Shown here: positions 26,690-35,900 of the stretch, piece by piece
Numbering within the stretch: the stretch's first letter is position 1
Layout: each line of letters starts with the position of its first letter
NCBI RefSeq assembly: GCF_049675895.1
Contig: NZ_CP183834.1
Location: 1,860,001 to 1,924,000 of the forward strand
Origin: Ampullimonas aquatilis
Lineage (GTDB): Bacteria > Pseudomonadota > Gammaproteobacteria > Burkholderiales > Burkholderiaceae_D
Direction of reading: 5' to 3'
Length of the DNA stretch: 64,000 nucleotides
The notes under the pieces: generated by a model
What the model was told of the DNA's origin: nothing
What the model saw: only the letters and a program-made list of their open reading frames with translations
Databases searched by the model: none
Translations under genes and position numbers: made by a program

Positions 26690-27664
26690 ATGAATGTGCT
26701 CGGAATCGATATTGGCTATTCCAATCTCAAGCTGGCGTTTGGCAAGGCGGGCCACAATCCACAAGTTCTGTTGCGCCCTGCCGGTGCGGCACCAGCAGAC
26801 CGGTTGGGCGAGAAAGTTTCCGGCAAGGCAGAAGATGACTTTCTGCGCGTGATGGTCAACGGCAACCCGTTCGTTGCAGGACTATCGCCGGACCGTGCCG
26901 AATTGTGGAGTCGCGAACTCCATGAGGACTATCCATCGACAGAGTCGTATCGCGCACTCTTCCATGCCGGATTGCTGCTTTCGGAACTCGATCAGGTAGA
27001 CGTGCTCGTCACTGGCCTGCCCGTCAATCAGTACTTGAGCCCGGACCTCCGCGAACGGCTTCAATCGCAGATGCAGGGAGAACACCAGGTCACCCCACGC
27101 CGACGGATCACTGTCCAACAAGTCAAAGTAGTGCCGCAGCCGGTCGGAGGATTTGTCGATCATGTCTGGAACTTGACTGACGCCTCCGAGTTTGAAGAGT
27201 CGCGAGTCCTGGTGGTCGATCCAGGTTTCTTCTCAGTTGACTGGGTGCTGATCAGCCATGGAGAGCTGCGTCGCCAATCCTGCGGCACCAGTCTCGAAGC
27301 ATCTTCCGTCATCCTGGATGAAGCAGCGAAGCTGGTCGCCAATGACTTCGGGGGAAACATCGGACGCGAGCGGCTTGAAAACGCCATCAGGCAGAATCAG
27401 ACTGAGGTTCGATTGTTTGGAGAGCGAATCGATTTCGCCTCCTACCTCAAAAAAGCTGCCGAAAAAGTGGGGCCGATTGTGGCCACACGGCTAAGAGAAT
27501 CTCTGCGCAAAGAAAACGCCGGTGCCGACATCGTACTGTTGGTTGGAGGTGGCGCAGGATTCTTTGAGCCATCGGTGAAAGAAGCATTTCCGAACCTCAA
27601 GGTCTCAACATCCGATCTGCCAGTCTTTGCCAATGCTCGCGGTTTCTGGCGGATAGGAGCTTGA
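26690..27664 (+). CDS. parM: ParM/StbA-like actin-type partition ATPase
   Basis: A 324-residue actin-fold protein. The first phosphate motif is GIDIGYSNLK at residues 5-14, the second is VVDPGFFSVDW, and the adenosine motif is LLVGGGAGFFEP. It may correspond to PRTRC system protein D, which is also ParM-like, but here it is detached from the PRTRC cassette at 39-45 kb. A GGGAGAG ribosome site precedes the ATG. It is followed after 1 bp by a small gene, the ParMR arrangement of type II partition. Confidence 0.85.
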   Translation: MNVLGIDIGYSNLKLAFGKAGHNPQVLLRPAGAAPADRLGEKVSGKAEDDFLRVMVNGNPFVAGLSPDRAELWSRELHEDYPSTESYRALFHAGLLLSELDQVDVLVTGLPVNQYLSPDLRERLQSQMQGEHQVTPRRRITVQQVKVVPQPVGGFVDHVWNLTDASEFEESRVLVVDPGFFSVDWVLISHGELRRQSCGTSLEASSVILDEAAKLVANDFGGNIGRERLENAIRQNQTEVRLFGERIDFASYLKKAAEKVGPIVATRLRESLRKENAGADIVLLVGGGAGFFEPSVKEAFPNLKVSTSDLPVFANARGFWRIGA

Positions 27665-27665
27665 G

Positions 27666-27914
27666 ATGTCCTCGATCAGGGTCGTCGTCAAAATCCCGAT
27701 CAGCATTTACCCGGAACTCGTTGCGGATCTGTCAAAAGTTCAACTCCGAGACCGGGCCGAGCGACTTCGGATACTGGCTTTGCTTGGTCTCAGAGATGTA
27801 CAAAGACTGCCGCCACAGTCGGTTCGAGAATCTCCAGCAACCGAGGACGTATCAAAACCGGATCAAAGGGAAACGGCGACCAAGCTGATACAGCGACTCA
27901 AGGGCAGTTTGTAA
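27666..27914 (+). CDS. ParR-like small DNA-binding protein
   Basis: An 82-residue protein starting with a short beta-strand (VVVKIPISIYPELVADL) and two helices, consistent with a ribbon-helix-helix fold. It begins 1 bp after parM, the place of the centromere-binding adaptor ParR. The call is mostly from context. Confidence 0.55.
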   Translation: MSSIRVVVKIPISIYPELVADLSKVQLRDRAERLRILALLGLRDVQRLPPQSVRESPATEDVSKPDQRETATKLIQRLKGSL

Positions 27915-27945
27915 TTTGCTGCTCTGGTACTGGCTGTCGCCCTGA

Positions 27946-28479
27946 TCACCCTCTGGTGCTTAACTCGCAGTATGGGCAGGATCTGGCGTGAAATTCGTTC
28001 ATGTCGAAGATATAGTAGGTCTGGCAGCGACAGCATCTCCGCCACTCGACGATCTTGGCGCGAACGTCTCGCACGGCGAAATAGGCGGCATTGATATCGA
28101 GTTCCCGATGCGCCATCCGCCGATGTATTTCCCTCGCCCGTAACAGCATCGGGGCAGAAACCCTGCTGTCATCAGCGCCACCAAGGCGTTGATACACTGC
28201 GACGAAACTCGCCAGCTCTGCCGCCGAGAGGGCATCGACGATGAAAGGTCGAACCGACTCGGGGAGCCTGCCATTCGGCGGACTTTCGGCATGAATCACG
28301 CGCCAGCGAAGTCGGAGTGGCTTGATATGAATCTGGGTCAGATGATTCACGATCGGTAGCCTGAGCTTCAGTCTGACCAGCTCGTGGGCTATCCGATGAT
28401 TTTCCAACTCCTCAGGGGAAAGTAGCGCCGCCACGACTATTGCCTGCCAGCGTTGCCTCGGCGTACGTACTTCGAGCAT
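27946..28479 (-). CDS. setC: FlhC/SetC-like transcriptional activator subunit
   Basis: A 177-residue protein ending in CCRCQTYYIFDMNEFHARSCPYC, the four-Cys zinc site of FlhC-type activators. The upstream helical part resembles FlhC. With the SetD-like subunit it would form the heteromer that turns on transfer genes in SXT (SetCD) and IncA/C (AcaCD) elements. The ATG at 28479 overlaps setD by 68 bp; an earlier start (28593) would add a non-family tail. It converges with parR. Confidence 0.75.
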   Translation of the reverse strand: MLEVRTPRQRWQAIVVAALLSPEELENHRIAHELVRLKLRLPIVNHLTQIHIKPLRLRWRVIHAESPPNGRLPESVRPFIVDALSAAELASFVAVYQRLGGADDSRVSAPMLLRAREIHRRMAHRELDINAAYFAVRDVRAKIVEWRRCCRCQTYYIFDMNEFHARSCPYCELSTRG

Positions 28480-28714
28480 CTCGTGGCAGTTGCAATAACC
28501 GGGTGAATACCGAATCGGAGAACCGCAAGGTATAGAGCGAGACACCGACTGTCTCAGCCAACTCTTCGATCTCTTCCATATCCAGGGTGGCAATCTTGTC
28601 GATGACGGGCTTTGATAGACCTGTCATCAATTCGGCGGCATCGCTGTCGTTGGCCATTTGACGGGTCAGAAGGAGAAGCTGCCGGTTGATTTTGAGAATG
28701 TCGCGCTGTTCCAT
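28412..28714 (-). CDS. setD: FlhD/SetD-like transcriptional activator subunit
   Basis: A 100-residue helical protein aligning by eye with FlhD (INRQLLLLTRQMAND, LSKPVIDKIATLDMEEIEELAET, FRFSD-like TLRFSD segment). It is the first gene of the activator pair and diverges from the repressor gene across an 81-bp region holding ATTACA/TGTAAC half-sites, the same genetic plan as setR-setDC in SXT. Confidence 0.75.
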   Translation of the reverse strand: MEQRDILKINRQLLLLTRQMANDSDAAELMTGLSKPVIDKIATLDMEEIEELAETVGVSLYTLRFSDSVFTRLLQLPRDARSTYAEATLAGNSRGGATFP

Positions 28715-28754
28715 AATAAAAATTCCAATGAATGGTCACGAGTGCGCATTTTAT

Positions 28755-28777
28755 ATTACAATTATCACAAATGTAAC
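28755..28777. promoter_or_regulatory. Candidate repressor operator between setD and repressor gene
   Basis: ATTACA and TGTAAC half-sites separated by 11 bp lie in the AT-rich divergent promoter region 28715-28795. The same hexamers recur downstream of the repressor at 29464-29480. They are good candidates for binding by the XRE protein. Confidence 0.5.
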
Positions 28778-28795
28778 TGCCGCGAGGAATAAATT

Positions 28796-29440
28796 ATGAC
28801 GACCACTATGGGAGCAACCTTCCTTGGACAAAACCCCGTTGCAGAGATTCTGGAAGCGCTGATGGACAAGCACAGCCTGAATCAGACTGACTTAGCGCAC
28901 CGCTCTGGAGTCTCCCAGCCTGCGATCAATCGCATCCTCAAGGAACGCAACAAGGCCAAGAAACCTCGCCGCGAAACTTTGGAGAAAATTAGCGGCGTGC
29001 TGGGCGTCACACCCGAGCAACTCACGGGGCAAGACCCCATTTCAGTACGCTTATTTGACAAGGGTGCAGTACCCATCGGACGCTGGGAAACGCTGACCCA
29101 CATCCCGTACTCGGGCGATATGCCGCCGGGCCAAGCTTTGATTTGCCCGATACCCCATAGCGATATGTGCTTCGCTCTGCCGGTAATTGGAGAAGCCATG
29201 GTGGGTGAAGACGGCTATCGGGAAGGGGAAGTGATTTTTGTTGATCCGGCCGTGAAACCCACGCACGGTTGCGATGTTGTCGCAGTCAGCCCGAAAGGCG
29301 GACTACTCAGGCGATTCGTAGAGACACCTGAAGGCCGGTTTCTCAAGACACTGAACCCGTGTTGGCCCAACCCAATCCTATCGCTCACATCGGACATCAT
29401 CCTGATAGGAACGGTGATTTTTTCCGGCCGAATTCGTTAA
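28796..29440 (+). CDS. CI/SetR-like repressor with degenerate S24 domain
   Basis: A 214-residue protein with an XRE helix-turn-helix (NQTDLAHRSGVSQPAINRILKER, about residues 30-52) and a C-terminal LexA/S24 domain. Compared with P22 C2 by eye, the serine box GDSM is GEAM here, the lysine site KK(L) is RR(F), and the usual Ala-Gly cleavage bond in the hinge is missing. It should therefore bind DNA but not self-cleave. It is divergent from setDC and probably represses them. A GAGGAA ribosome site lies before the ATG. Confidence 0.85.
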   Translation: MTTTMGATFLGQNPVAEILEALMDKHSLNQTDLAHRSGVSQPAINRILKERNKAKKPRRETLEKISGVLGVTPEQLTGQDPISVRLFDKGAVPIGRWETLTHIPYSGDMPPGQALICPIPHSDMCFALPVIGEAMVGEDGYREGEVIFVDPAVKPTHGCDVVAVSPKGGLLRRFVETPEGRFLKTLNPCWPNPILSLTSDIILIGTVIFSGRIR

Positions 29441-29445
29441 CCATT

Positions 29446-29480
29446 ACGATAGCGTATCGTATATGTAATACACTATTACA
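29446..29480. promoter_or_regulatory. Two dyads downstream of the repressor
   Basis: ACGATA-GCG-TATCGT (29446-29460) is a perfect dyad, followed by TGTAAT-ACACT-ATTACA (29464-29480), also perfect. The second shares its half-sites with the setD-side operator. Their place just before the terminator is unusual for operators. Confidence 0.5.
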
Positions 29481-29483
29481 AAC

Positions 29484-29525
29484 AAAATGGCCCTGCACAC
29501 CAATTGGTGTGCAGGGCCATTTTTT
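29484..29525. terminator. Bidirectional Rho-independent terminator
   Basis: A perfect 15-bp inverted repeat (ATGGCCCTGCACACC and its complement, loop AATT) at 29487-29520 is flanked by A-runs on the left and a T-run on the right. It serves both the repressor (plus) and radC (minus, stop at 29526). Confidence 0.95.
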
Positions 29526-30125
29526 CTAAATCAGTCCCCGTTCTGCAAAGGACATGACCGAGGCATCGGTCACAATGAAGTGATCGAGCACCTTGACGTC
29601 AATCAGCGCAAGCGCCTGACGAAGCTGCTGTGTCAGCATCTCATCGGCTCGTGATGGCTCCGCGTTACCACTGGGGTGGTTATGGGCAACGATCACCGCC
29701 GACGCATTTAGCTTCAAACCAACACGCACCATTTCGCGCGGATACACCGATGTTTGCGTGGTCGTGCCGCGAAACATCTCCATGCCGGCGATCAACCGGT
29801 TCTGGGCGTCGAGCCACAGCGCAACAAAGCTCTCATACTCCTGACCTCCTAGAAACAATCTCAAGTAGCTTTTCACGGCATCGGGAGATGCCAGAGAGTC
29901 CGAAGGTTCCCTTAAAGTTTCCTCCAGCGCACGTCGCAGTAGTTCACGTGCCGCAAGCAGCCGGTCGGAAACGGCATACGCAGGAATCTCCTCGGCAATA
30001 CCGGGAACGGTTGCCGGGAAATTTCGCCTCAGGCCGAACAGCTCAGCCAGCGAATGATTGAGACAATTGGCCGCCGACGATTCGAGCAGGATCTCCAGTA
30101 GCTCACGGTTGGTTTGATTCATCAT
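29526..30125 (-). CDS. radC: RadC/JAB-domain DNA repair-like protein
   Basis: A protein of about 199 residues with the RadC JAMM metallopeptidase-like motif HNHPSGNAEPSRAD (H-x-H-x7-S-x-x-D). Mobile elements often carry such truncated RadC copies without the N-terminal helix-hairpin-helix. The start at 30125 (or 30122, adjacent ATGs) follows GGAGG by 8 nt within a typical structured leader; the longer frame to 30437 is a shadow of the ArdC gene. Confidence 0.9.
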   Translation of the reverse strand: MMNQTNRELLEILLESSAANCLNHSLAELFGLRRNFPATVPGIAEEIPAYAVSDRLLAARELLRRALEETLREPSDSLASPDAVKSYLRLFLGGQEYESFVALWLDAQNRLIAGMEMFRGTTTQTSVYPREMVRVGLKLNASAVIVAHNHPSGNAEPSRADEMLTQQLRQALALIDVKVLDHFIVTDASVMSFAERGLI

Positions 30126-30195
30126 CTTGGGTGCCTCCAAAGAAATGCAGGACGGCCCCTCCCCCTGCGGGCGATGAGTCGCCCCGCGGGGTGGA
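30126..30195 (-). promoter_or_regulatory. Structured 5' leader L1 (radC)
   Basis: On the sense strand a GC hairpin (CCCCGCGGGGCGA with TCGCCCGCAGGGG) is followed by a GGAGGC ribosome site. It is one of about 15 similar leaders in the block. Confidence 0.6.
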
Positions 30196-30210
30196 ATGAA
30201 TGGATTCGGA

Positions 30211-31008
30211 TTACTGCAATACGCCAGCTTCGTCAGCGGCTTTTCCGGCATCAAGGATCTTCTGGCTTGCGCTGAAAATCTTCTGCGCCGACTTCTCCGG
30301 CAAGGGTTCGCCGTCGAGCCACGACTGGATGTAGCCACGCGACTCATCGCGTCCGGGCAGATCGAGAATGGAGCACAGCAGGAAAGCCACGCCTTCCGCC
30401 TCGACCTCCTGAATGCTTCTGGGAATCGTCGCGGCATCGTGGCAATCGTCTTCCTCGGTATGACCGAGCACTACATGCGCCATTTCATGAAAACGCGTCT
30501 TGTGCGGATACTCGGCGATCGGACTCACGGCAATTCGCCGTTTCACCGCATAGCCCTGCACATTCCCGTCCATGAATTCGAATGCCTCCTGCGTAATGCC
30601 CAGCCCCGTCAAGGCAACATCGGCATTCCACTGGGGCGACTCGATCGGTTCGAGGTAGTCCTCGCCTTCGGTCTGTTCCAGACTGAACCAGCGCGGCGCC
30701 AACTTGAACAGCGTCAGGAGACGGATGTTGTCGTTAGACAAATCACCGTCTGATTCCGTGTCTCTGTGCTTGACCGTGATCGGCATCCAGAGCGACAGGG
30801 CTTTCTGTCCCTTGGATACCGAACGTCCCAGTTCCTTCCAGCGGTTGAAACTGGCGATCGGCGACAGAGGCAGATTCCGCTCCTGCAACTGAATGGCTGC
30901 CAGGATCTGGTTGCCGAGACTGAAGCGATGAAACCGGCCATAGGCCGCGCTGACGATGCCAGGCTCCGTCAGTGCCTGTTTGAGCAGTGGTGAAAATTTG
31001 TCGTGCAT
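30211..31008 (-). CDS. ardC: ArdC-family antirestriction protein
   Basis: A 265-residue protein: an N-terminal ssDNA-binding region (FSLGNQILAAIQL...FNRWKELGRSVSKGQKALSLWMP) and a zinc metallopeptidase-like motif HEMAHVVLGH with a later Glu, the ArdC plan. Such proteins protect incoming plasmid DNA in a new host. I chose the ATG at 31008, which sits after GGAGGCACC; the frame to 31359 crosses the leader and the next gene. Confidence 0.88.
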   Translation of the reverse strand: MHDKFSPLLKQALTEPGIVSAAYGRFHRFSLGNQILAAIQLQERNLPLSPIASFNRWKELGRSVSKGQKALSLWMPITVKHRDTESDGDLSNDNIRLLTLFKLAPRWFSLEQTEGEDYLEPIESPQWNADVALTGLGITQEAFEFMDGNVQGYAVKRRIAVSPIAEYPHKTRFHEMAHVVLGHTEEDDCHDAATIPRSIQEVEAEGVAFLLCSILDLPGRDESRGYIQSWLDGEPLPEKSAQKIFSASQKILDAGKAADEAGVLQ

Positions 31009-31080
31009 GGTGCCTCCTATGAAAAATGGGGAGGCACCGCCCCTGTCGGGGAGCAATGCGTTCCCCGTGGGATGAAATTT
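31009..31080 (-). promoter_or_regulatory. Structured 5' leader L2 (ardC), SD in a perfect stem
   Basis: The ribosome site GGAGGCACC (31009-31017) pairs perfectly with GGTGCCTCC at 31030-31038 across a 12-nt loop, directly before the start codon. A CCCC/GGGG hairpin precedes it. This is the clearest case of ribosome-site sequestration in the leader family. Confidence 0.75.
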
Positions 31081-31138
31081 CCGGCCGAAGCCAGGTGGTG
31101 AGTGGAAGGACTGGATAGCCCTTCGCGTTGCTGCTTGG

Positions 31139-31402
31139 TTACTTCCGTTTCGCAGACCAGACCGACAGCGCGAACTCCTTCGCTTCGACCGCATGCGGCC
31201 CGAGAAACTCGCTGGGCTTGCCTTCGATCTTGATGAAGAGTCGCCGACCAACCACGGCAATGTGCTGACGCGCGCCACAATCCGACTGAAAGCGCGCGCG
31301 CAGGAATTGCTGGTAGTCGCCTTGCCATCCGGCAGGAGGTGCAAATGCCCCCTGACCACCCGGCATGGTGTCGATCAGACTGAAATCGATTACGCCGTAC
31401 AT
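31139..31402 (-). CDS. Small protein downstream of primase
   Basis: An 87-residue protein starting MYGVIDFSLIDTMPGG, with AGGAG 7 nt upstream of the ATG at 31402, just after the primase stop at 31413. It is mixed alpha/beta and ends in a basic tail. No family is recognised. The frame extends to 31750 only inside the primase gene. Confidence 0.7.
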   Translation of the reverse strand: MYGVIDFSLIDTMPGGQGAFAPPAGWQGDYQQFLRARFQSDCGARQHIAVVGRRLFIKIEGKPSEFLGPHAVEAKEFALSVWSAKRK

Positions 31403-31412
31403 GAACGGTCTC

Positions 31413-32477
31413 CTAAGCGGCCTGGTGCAGCGCCTGTTCGACGCAGCCCAGCGCGGGAAACCCCGCCTTGCCCAGATGGACGAATACATCCAGCCAGTCG
31501 ATTCCCTTCTTGCCTTCGGGTATATCGAGCGCCGGCGCAATCGCACCTGCCCGAATTCCCATGCCCCACAGCCGCGTAACCAGTTCGCGTGCCGCTTCCT
31601 GTCCGTGGCCGGATGGATGCTGCGGCGATGGCCGGTCCTTGTCAGCGAAGACCAACACCTGCTCGATACCGGCCGGCGGTTGAAACGTCGCCAGCAGATG
31701 AGCGTTGCCGGTCGCCCAGGTCGGAATTCCAACCGCCTCGGTGACGGCAAGTGCCGTCTCGATACCCTCGGTCACTGCCAAACGATTTCCCGCCGGCGCC
31801 AGCCGAATGGCACTCCCGGTCATCTGTCGCGCCAAAGGATGGCGCATCAGTTTCTTGGGTGCATCCACCGGCGCTTTGCGACCGTCTGAGGTCAGATAGG
31901 TACGATGGATCGTCACCGCATCCCCCCCTTTCCCGGTCACTTGCGCGATCAGGGTTGGGTAGTCGGCGAGCAGCCGGTTGTCCTCGAAGTAACCGAGCGC
32001 CGCATGAAACCGCAGCGTCACGGGCACCTTGACCGACAATCCACGCCGGGCCAGATACAAACGGGCCGGTTCGGCGCTGGGATGCGACAAGGGAACAGAC
32101 TCCCGCCAGGTTCGATTCAACTGCTCCCGGCGAATCTCGTCTTCGGATTTCGCCGTTCCCGACTTGGCGTGGCGAGAGCGGCTGCCGACCTGTTCGGCCA
32201 CCTCGCGGATGGCGCGGCCAAAATCCCAGCCGTTGATCCACATCAGCAGCGCAAAGCCGTTGGCAAAACTGCCGCAGGTATTACAGATGCCCCCACCCGT
32301 TTCGGCGACATCCCGAAACAGGCGAAAGCCATCCCGACCGCCATGAACCGGACAAGGCACGTGTTTGCCTTTACGTTCCAGAGCGGCTTTCAGCGATGGC
32401 GCCAGAGTGAGCAGCACTCGCTCCCAGCGATCACACGCATCTTCCTTGACTTGCTGCGTCTCGTACTCGTGCTTCAT
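31413..32477 (-). CDS. Plasmid primase (zinc-finger plus TOPRIM)
   Basis: A 354-residue DNA primase. An N-terminal zinc finger (VPCPVHGG...ICNTCGSFA) is followed by a DUF7146-like middle and a TOPRIM domain (AVTEGIETALAV with the Glu, and VLVFADKDRPS with the DxD). It would prime the transferred strand or vegetative replication. The ATG at 32477 follows GGAGG; the frame to 32525 covers the leader. Its leader carries a pseudoknot element and dyad F. Confidence 0.9.
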   Translation of the reverse strand: MKHEYETQQVKEDACDRWERVLLTLAPSLKAALERKGKHVPCPVHGGRDGFRLFRDVAETGGGICNTCGSFANGFALLMWINGWDFGRAIREVAEQVGSRSRHAKSGTAKSEDEIRREQLNRTWRESVPLSHPSAEPARLYLARRGLSVKVPVTLRFHAALGYFEDNRLLADYPTLIAQVTGKGGDAVTIHRTYLTSDGRKAPVDAPKKLMRHPLARQMTGSAIRLAPAGNRLAVTEGIETALAVTEAVGIPTWATGNAHLLATFQPPAGIEQVLVFADKDRPSPQHPSGHGQEAARELVTRLWGMGIRAGAIAPALDIPEGKKGIDWLDVFVHLGKAGFPALGCVEQALHQAA

Positions 32478-32725
32478 TGCCGATGCCTCCATGTAAAACT
32501 CCGTGTGGAAATCTCCGCGCGGCATGGAGCAATCCCGACCGGGAATGGCTCCCCGGCGGGGTTAGTGAATGCTGTTTGTTTTCTCGTGGCCAGCTACCAC
32601 ACGTCCGTCCGATGCCTTATGGCGTCAGACTGAATCCCATGTTCAGGCTTTGCACAGCGGGCTCACACAGCCCGTTAAACCCGCTCTGAAAAACCCCGGC
32701 ACACAGTGCGTGCGCCGGGAAAGAC
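32478..32725 (-). promoter_or_regulatory. Long structured leader L3 (primase)
   Basis: In sense order: a hairpin of CCCGGC/GCCGGG type (32695-32719), an AACGGGC-type hairpin (about 32656-32685), the pseudoknot element at 32568-32600, AACCC, a CCCCGG-rich hairpin and GGAGG before the ATG. Leaders L6, L11 and L15 share this plan. Confidence 0.65.
32568..32600 (-). ncRNA. Conserved hairpin/pseudoknot element, copy 1
   Basis: Sense strand: a GTGG/CCAC stem closes the invariant loop TAGCTGG, then an A-rich linker and ACAGCATT. GCTG in the loop can pair with CAGC downstream to form an H-type pseudoknot. Confidence 0.65.
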
Positions 32726-32778
32726 ACAGGGGAGGAAACAGGAGCGATGCTACGCAGACCTGATCCCGCCTGGGATTT

Positions 32779-32805
32779 GAAATGTGACCTTTTTGGATCG
32801 ATTTC
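32779..32805. promoter_or_regulatory. 27-bp dyad, copy F
   Basis: GAAATGTG, a CCTTTTTGG centre and ATCGATTTC. It lies in the 32526-32912 gap upstream of the primase leader and downstream of the helicase gene; nothing else is evident in 32726-32912. Confidence 0.7.
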
Positions 32806-32912
32806 GACGTTCCTGAAATACAACCAGCATGGCCCGCATCAGCGCGCCACGTCGGTAGCGGAAACCGCTGCCCTGTTGGGCAACGGCCTCCTACCGAGTG
32901 CAGGTTTTCACG

Positions 32913-35900
32913 TCAGGCAGCTTCGGCTTCCGCCTCCATCGCCCCGGCGTTCCCTTTGTCGAGATCGAGTGCCGCATTGATCTCGCGTTGGCGAACCAGC
33001 AACTGCGCCAGCCTCTTCTCCTTGTCGAAGGGTTTGGCCAACTCCATCAGAATGTCTGCCAGGCGCTTTTCTGCCCGAGCCAGATCCTCATGCACTTCTG
33101 ACAACCGACCTTCCAGACCGTTGGCAACGTTCTCGATCACCCTGACCATCCCTTGCGGGTTGTCGGAATGATGCGCCGCATAAGCTCGACGACCTTTCAG
33201 AAGGAAACACGGGCCATCCGATGCGCCCGTCGGTATCAGCACCGAGACAGCAAAGCCGGCGTACTGCCCGACTGCAATCTCTCCCGCCGCGGACTTCCAG
33301 TTCCCGATTTTCCGGGTTCTGGCCTTGGCTTCGTTATAGAACCGCGCCAGTGCCTCTCCCGCCGCCGATCGTTCGACATACCGCTCGCCATCGATCTGCA
33401 TGCAAAAGCGCACACCCCGTACATCTACTCGATCAGCAATATCGGCTTCAATCGATGCGATCCGTTGCCGGATTTTCTCGATCTGGCCGGGCAATGTCGC
33501 CGACTCCCGCTGGTTCGACCATCGCTGGTTGTCCCATTGGGATTTCAACAGGGACAGCTTCGCGACATCGGCATCGATGCCCGCCTTTTCCATCACCAAC
33601 GGATTTCCCGATGCCAGGGCTTTCACCTCGGCATAGGACAGGGCCGCCAACTCCACGTCTTCCGCACTCCGCATGCCGGTATCTCCCCGCATCACCTGGG
33701 CAATGAAGCGCGCCTTGGTTTCGAGGGTCTGCCAGATGTAGGCATCAAACGAGGCTTCAGTCACGTAGCGAATGATGCGCACTTCTTCGTTCAGGTTGCC
33801 CTGTCGAATAATGCGCCCCTCCCGCTGTTCGACATCCGCCGGTCGCCACGGGGCGTCCAAATGGTGCAACGCCGCCAGTCGGGTCTGGATATTGGTGCCC
33901 ACCCCCATTTTCAGGGTGCTGCCCAACAGGACACGAATCCGCCCTTCCCTTACCGACTTGAACAGTTCTGCCTTTGCGGTATCGCTGTCGTAATCGTGGA
34001 TGAAGGCGATCTCGGTTCCGGGAACGCCCATTTCCACGAGCTTGGCTCGAACGACGTGATAGACACTGAACCGTCCATCGTCCGTCGGTGTGCTCAGATC
34101 GCAGAACACGGCCTGGGTGCCACGAAACGCTGTGGTATCCCGCCAGATTCCGTAGATCCTGTCTGCACACAAACTGACCTTGCCGTCCTGTGCCTCTTGC
34201 CCTGATGGATCGACCAGCCGCATATCCAACGCCGCCTTGCGGCCATCGTTGGTGACAGCGAGCATGTTGTCCTCATTGGGCGACACATCCCCATTGCGTA
34301 TGGCTTCCGCACGAGCAACCAGGGTTGCCACAAAGGCCTTCAGTTCCAACGTAGGCTTGGCGGCGACCGTCTCCAAATGGAAGCGAGGCACGGGCAGCTT
34401 CAGCATCTCCGCGGTACGAATATCGGCCACTTCCCGGAACATGGTCATCAGTTCCGGCAAATTGACGAAGCGAGCAAACCGCGTGTTCATGCGATAGCCC
34501 CCACCGTCCGGCGATAACTCGAGCGCCGTGACCGATTCCCCGAAGTTCCCCGCCCATGTATCAAATTGCGCTACATGGTTGGCACGCAGCGTTGTCGGCT
34601 GCAGGAACCGTTGCATGGTCCACATTTCGGCCATCGAGTTCGACACTGGTGTTCCGGTCGCGAATACCACACCCGAACAGCCGCCCTGCTTTTCCATCAC
34701 ATGACGCGTCTTCACAAACATATCGAAGGCGCGTTCCGAGTTGGAATTCGGCAAACCTGCCACCCGCGTCATTTTGGTGAAGCGGTACAGGTTCTTGAAG
34801 TAGTGCGCCTCATCGATGAACAGAAAATCGATGCCCAGTTCCTCGAACGTGAGCATGTCATCCTTTTTCGATTTGGCTGACAGTTTCTCCAGCCTGGCGA
34901 GCCAGATCTTTTTGGCCCGCTCCAACTCCTTGACGATCCGATTTCCCCGCTTGTTCGTCGTCGAGGCCCGGATGGCGCACTCGATTTCGTAAACTCGCTC
35001 TTCGATGAACGACGCCATTGCGTCATCGCTCATCTTGATCCTCTCGAAAGAGGCATGGGTAATCAGTACGCCATCCCAGTCACCGGTGGCAATCCGTGAC
35101 AACAGCGTCCGGCGTTTATCTCCCACCAGATCGTCCTTGCTGGCCATCAGGATGTTGGCACCTGGATAGGCTCGCAAAAACTCGGCGGCAAACTGCTCCA
35201 GCATGTGGTTGGGCACGACATAGCAGGGCTTGCCCGCGATGCCAAAACGCCGCAACTCCATCCCGCCGCAAATCATCGTCAGGGTTTTACCGGCGCCGAC
35301 CACATGGGCCAGCAAGGTATTCACCCCGCCGGAGACGATTCGCCAGATGGCGTCTTTCTGATGCCGATGGAGGTTGTACACCTCCGAAAATCCCGGCAAG
35401 GAAAGCCTTGACCCATCGAACTCCCTGAGCCTGACGGCATTGAACTGGTCGTTGTACATCCTGACCAGCCGCTCACACCGTTCGGGATCGGCGAAAACCC
35501 AGGAGCGAAATGCCTCCTTGAGTGCCTGCTGCTTTTCCCGTACGGCAATGGTTTCCTCCGTGTTCACGAAATACCGGTCAGTGACCGGATCGCGATCCCG
35601 TATCGTTGGCACCATCTGATTGAGCGTAACCACAAACAGCTCGCCCGCCGTCATGCGACCCGTACCATAGGTTTGGGTCGATGCTACCGACCGTTCGCCC
35701 TGCCACGGCACATCGATGTTCCATGCGCCAGCCTCGGCACTGAACTCCACCGTGCAACCTTCGCATTCCAGAAGATGATCGAGGAATGCTGCATAGTCAC
35801 GCGACGGAATCCACGTTGAACCTATCCGGGCATCGATTTCGCCCGGTCCCAAATCCGCCGGAATGACCGCCTTGAGCGCCATGACGTTACGGGCATAGTC

